Positions 60,855 to 64,000 of a DNA stretch of 64,000 bases are shown one piece after another. Positions within the stretch are counted from its first letter, which is position 1, and each line of letters begins with the position of its first letter. The stretch spans positions 868,001 to 932,000 of the forward strand of contig JANCIK010000004.1 of NCBI GenBank assembly GCA_028532985.1, given 5' to 3'. Under the pieces are notes generated by a model, which did not search any database, was not told where the DNA came from, and worked only from the letters and a program-made list of their open reading frames with translations. A program made the position numbers and the translations under genes. Origin of the DNA: Stropharia rugosoannulata. Taxonomy: Eukaryota; Basidiomycota; Agaricomycetes; Agaricales; Strophariaceae.

Positions 60855-63800
60855 CTACAGCCTGCCCGGCTCCCCTCCCCCCATACCGCCCGCAAGGTCA
60901 ATAAACCGCGTCACCCTCTTCTTCGCCCGCGCACTCTGCACCCACGCCGCCTCGGCGTCCTCACCCTCGCTTCCACTGCCGTCCGTGCCCACGTTCCCAG
61001 AGCGCAGCGCGTGGCGCTCGCACAGCATCCGCCCGTCGACCTCCCAGTACTCCGTGAGCTGCTCCGCGCATGGGTATCCGGGGTGCTCGCACGTCATATG
61101 CTCGGGGTGGTACCGGTCGCCCGTGTGCGACACTGCGCAGGGGCCCTCAATCGGCTGCCCGCACCGTGCTGCCGCACACAGCGAGTCGTTCGCTTCATGG
61201 TAATGATACGCACATAGCGCGCGCCCGTCGTACACGTAAAACGTCTTGTCAGGGAACGGTTTCTGTATTGAACTATTAATTTTTTGTGTCGGAGGAGGGG
61301 AGGGCGAAGGGGACTCACGTTACAGGTAAAGCAGTTGAAGCACTCTTTGTGGTACTTGCCCTTTAGCTGGCCGTCGGAAGACGACACGGCCGCGCGCTCG
61401 ATCGGAAGGTTGCACCTCCGGCACTAAAACACAGCACAAACCGAATACCGTTAGCAACCCTGATCAGGCCAGCAACACTTAAAGACCAGAAAAAAAGTTG
61501 AAACCCCCAATAGAAGCCGACCAAATATACGCCCAAGCAAATGAAAAACGAGAAAGCAACGCACCTTGGGCAGATACATATTCTTCCAACACCGTTCACA
61601 CAGCACACCGCCGTTGTCCACGCTCACCCACCGCCCGTCCTCAATCGCCTTGCTGCACTTGAGGCACACCCGTCGCTTCGCCTTCGCCTTCGGGGCTGGG
61701 CCCACCGCCGACGCGGAAGTAGCTGACCCCTCCTTCTCCTTCACCCCTTCCCTCTCGCGATCGTCGGCGCCCAAGGCAGAAACCTTGGGGCTCGGGCTCG
61801 TCAGCGAGCGCGTGGGTAGTTTGACGGGCTTGAGTGCAGCCTCGGGCGACTGCGTACCCATGACCGTCCGACTGCGTTGTGCCTTCGCGCCGCCCGTACC
61901 GCCGAGCACGGCTTCGTCGTCGTTCTCCGCGACACCATAGCCGTACCCGCGCGCACCTATACTTGGCGCGGATGCGGACGCGGGCACGAGTGGACGGCCC
62001 GAGTCGGACGACTGGCCGCTGCTGCTCGCAGTCATACTGCGTTCCAGCCTTCCTCCAGCAACTACTGGTGCTGCGTCCGCAGCGCCCTCCCGCACGCGGC
62101 TCCCCGTGCGGCTGTGGCTCCGGCTCCCGCTTGCGGCGCGGCTGAGTATCCCGGGACCCCCAAGGCGGCCGTACTCGCTCGGTGGGGTCTGAGACAGTCC
62201 GAGTGCCTGCGCAACAGCACTCGAGTTCGTCCGCTGGCGCTGGCGCGGCATCGTCTCAGTGCGGCCCCTCGCCTCCTCGACCACACTGCTCAGCTCGCTG
62301 TCGCGCTGGCGGTAAGCGATGTTCGCGCCGGACGATGTGGAAGAGTACGACGAGGATGCAATTGAGCCCTCCCTAGGCCGGCCGCCTACCACGCGCTCGC
62401 GCTCACGGTCGCGCGACATAGAGCGCGATCTCGACCTCGAACGCTCCGACACCGACCCGAACTGCATGTGCCGCGTGGGTGCACCCTCTACGTCTGTGGA
62501 GCGCTGCAGGATCGAAGCCGCCGCCGAGAGCGGGGCGGACGAGCCCGTCCGCTGATGCTGCCCGCCAGGAGTGGGCGTGGGCGTCGCCCCCGCGCGGCGC
62601 GAGTTAAACTCGTCCTCTTCGTAATCTGTGGCGTCCGAATCCGCATACGCCAGGCCGCCGTACTCAGAGTCGGACTCGGAGTCGTGCAACGTAGGTGCAC
62701 GACGTGCATTACTGCTGGGCGTCCGCCCTACACCGACACCGGGGCTCCGGCTGCCGTTGCGGCTTACACTCGCACTCGTGCTTGCACTTGCGGTCGAAGC
62801 GGAGCGACCATGCGGGGGAACCGGAGGCAGCGCAGACGTCGGCGGGGGTTCTGGCTCGCCTGCGCCCGCTCCGCCCAGGCGCCCGCGAAGCTTCTCGAAG
62901 AAGGGCAGACGGCCAGAGATGGGCGACGCGGTGGCTGAGCCAGGCGGGACGGCGGTGTTCAGCGCGGGTGTTAGTGTCGGCGTGGCTGATTTTGGTGGTG
63001 TCGGTGTGGTCATGCCGATGCCGGGGGACGGAGTCCTGGACTGCATCGGTTTAGCGCTGAGGCCGTTGTTGTAGTTGTTCTGTCTTGGGTCGACCTGAGG
63101 GATGGGTGAGATTGGGCCAGGCGAAGGTGAGCCAGAGTATCCTGAGCCGTCGGAGAGTGGTGGTGTTGATGCAGCTGTGTATAAGCATCAGTCAGTATGG
63201 TAGCTACATCATCATCCGCGGAGAAAGGAAGTGGTGTGTAGATAACTACCCAAATAGCAGTTGTTGCCAAGAACAAACAGAATGCGACCGTATCGTAGAG
63301 ATGAAAATGAGACTCACATCGCGAGACAGCATCGATATCTAGGAATTGCGGTGCATTTGGGCGGCGCGCATTCGAATAGCCATTCGGGTTCTGATTACCT
63401 CCGTAAGGCGGGTGAGGGGGTGTAACGAACATGGCTGCGCGGGCAGCAGCAGCAAAGCCCCTGCGACCGACACCAGCCATGCCAGCTTCGCCGCCGACCT
63501 TGGTATCGACGCCACGTTCAGCTGGTGGGACGAATGCCTCTGGGCCGGTGTTGGGCGGAGGACCGGAAGCAGGCGTGCGTGGATAAGCGGTTGGCGGCGC
63601 CTGCTGACTAGGCCCGGGGCGCAAGGAGGGCGGCGGCTGGGTGGGTGTATATTGGGGACGATTTTGAGATGTAAAGGAGGCGGCTGGGGATGCGACGCGG
63701 GGAGGCTGAGGAGGGGTAGAACCGATACGGGGAGGCTGGGGCTGCGGGTAAGACTGGGGAGGACGAGGAGGCTGGGGCGGTGTAGAACCGATGCGGGGGG

Positions 63801-64000
63801 GAGGCTGCTGGGCGGGGAAGGGGTATGCGCCGCCTGCGCTGGCGCTGGCACTGCGTATGGGTGCGGGGGGCGGAGGGCCGGCTGAGCTGGCGCTGAACGA
63901 GCCCAGGGGTCGGGCGGTGGCGGGGGACGGTGCATTTGAGCCTGAGCGGAGGCGGGCGGCGAACGGGGGCTGGGGGTCGTCGGATCCGCGGGCTAGAGGA
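60855..64000 (-). CDS. LIM-domain protein (paxillin/Pxl1-like layout), 5' end outside window
   Basis: Exons in transcript order 63318-64000 (open to the window edge), 61565-63174, 61319-61423 and 60855-61262; 934 codons visible. The first 750 residues are low complexity: Pro-rich repeats with RIGSTPPQPPR twice, Ser/Arg-rich blocks and an SRSRSMSRDRERER patch. The C-terminus holds LIM modules. One begins VCLKCSKAIEDGRW with VLCERCWKNMYLP, the next CRRCNLPIERAAV with YHKECFNCFTCNKPF, and the last CAAARCGQPIEGP with HPEHMTCEHPGYPC. A disordered N-terminus with C-terminal LIM domains is the layout of yeast Pxl1 and paxillins, which act in polarity and cytokinesis. The assignment to that group is by layout. 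The 141-bp intron at 61424-61564 is long for this window. Confidence 0.9.

Noticed and set aside
61877..62365. Plus-strand Arg/Ala-rich open frames opposite the LIM gene
   Set aside because: Shadow of the GC-rich LIM exon; the minus strand joins to clear LIM domains.

Overview
The window looks like nuclear DNA of a filamentous basidiomycete, most likely an Agaricomycete. Coding sequence is broken by many short introns (about 45-65 bp, GT-AG with a few GC-AG). There is a fungal-type cellulose-binding module, a HET-domain protein, a Clp1-like protein, and secreted or membrane families of the kind seen in mushroom-forming fungi. No rRNA, tRNA, CRISPR array or intact transposon was recognised. 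Exons were joined by hand from splice signals, frame continuity and family similarity. My models contain about 136 introns.

Layout. 0-10 kb: tail of a Ser/Thr-rich protein (+), SRP receptor beta (+), a two-module single-pass membrane protein (+), SAR1 GTPase (+), a secreted CBM1 protein (-) and GPI mannosyltransferase PIG-M (+). 10-20 kb: a ZCCHC8-type PSP/zinc-knuckle protein and a glutaredoxin-like protein (both -, with overlapping reading frames), a CCCH zinc finger-ankyrin-Clp AAA+ protein (+), a Fus1-like TM-SH3 protein (+) and the TIM23 motor subunit PAM17 (-). 20-30 kb: a SNF2-family ATPase (+), a KRE9/KNH-like secreted protein (+), a GH5 glucanase (-) and a small cationic secreted protein with 33-bp exons (+).

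30-44 kb: an F-box/WD40 protein (+), a 2.2-kb AT-rich spacer with a long hairpin, a monocarboxylate-type MFS transporter (+), a Clp1-like protein (+), a HET protein (-), a secreted Cys-containing protein (+) and a 65-aa candidate gene (-). 43-64 kb: a DHHC palmitoyltransferase of ERF2 type (+), a Zn2Cys6 transcription factor (+), a SAC2-type phosphoinositide phosphatase (+), a caspase-like peptidase (-) and a LIM-domain protein (-) running off the right edge.

Several genes serve the early secretory pathway and membranes: SRPRB (targeting to the ER), SAR1 (COPII budding), PIG-M (GPI anchor synthesis), ERF2-like (palmitoylation) and SAC2-like (phosphoinositides). The CBM1 protein, GH5 enzyme and KRE9-like protein point to plant or fungal cell-wall glucans. 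This looks like ordinary eukaryotic gene order rather than an operon or biosynthetic cluster. The most unusual items are the CCCH-ankyrin-AAA+ fusion, the overlapping glutaredoxin/PSP gene pair, the modular secreted cationic protein and the intergenic hairpin near 33.46 kb.
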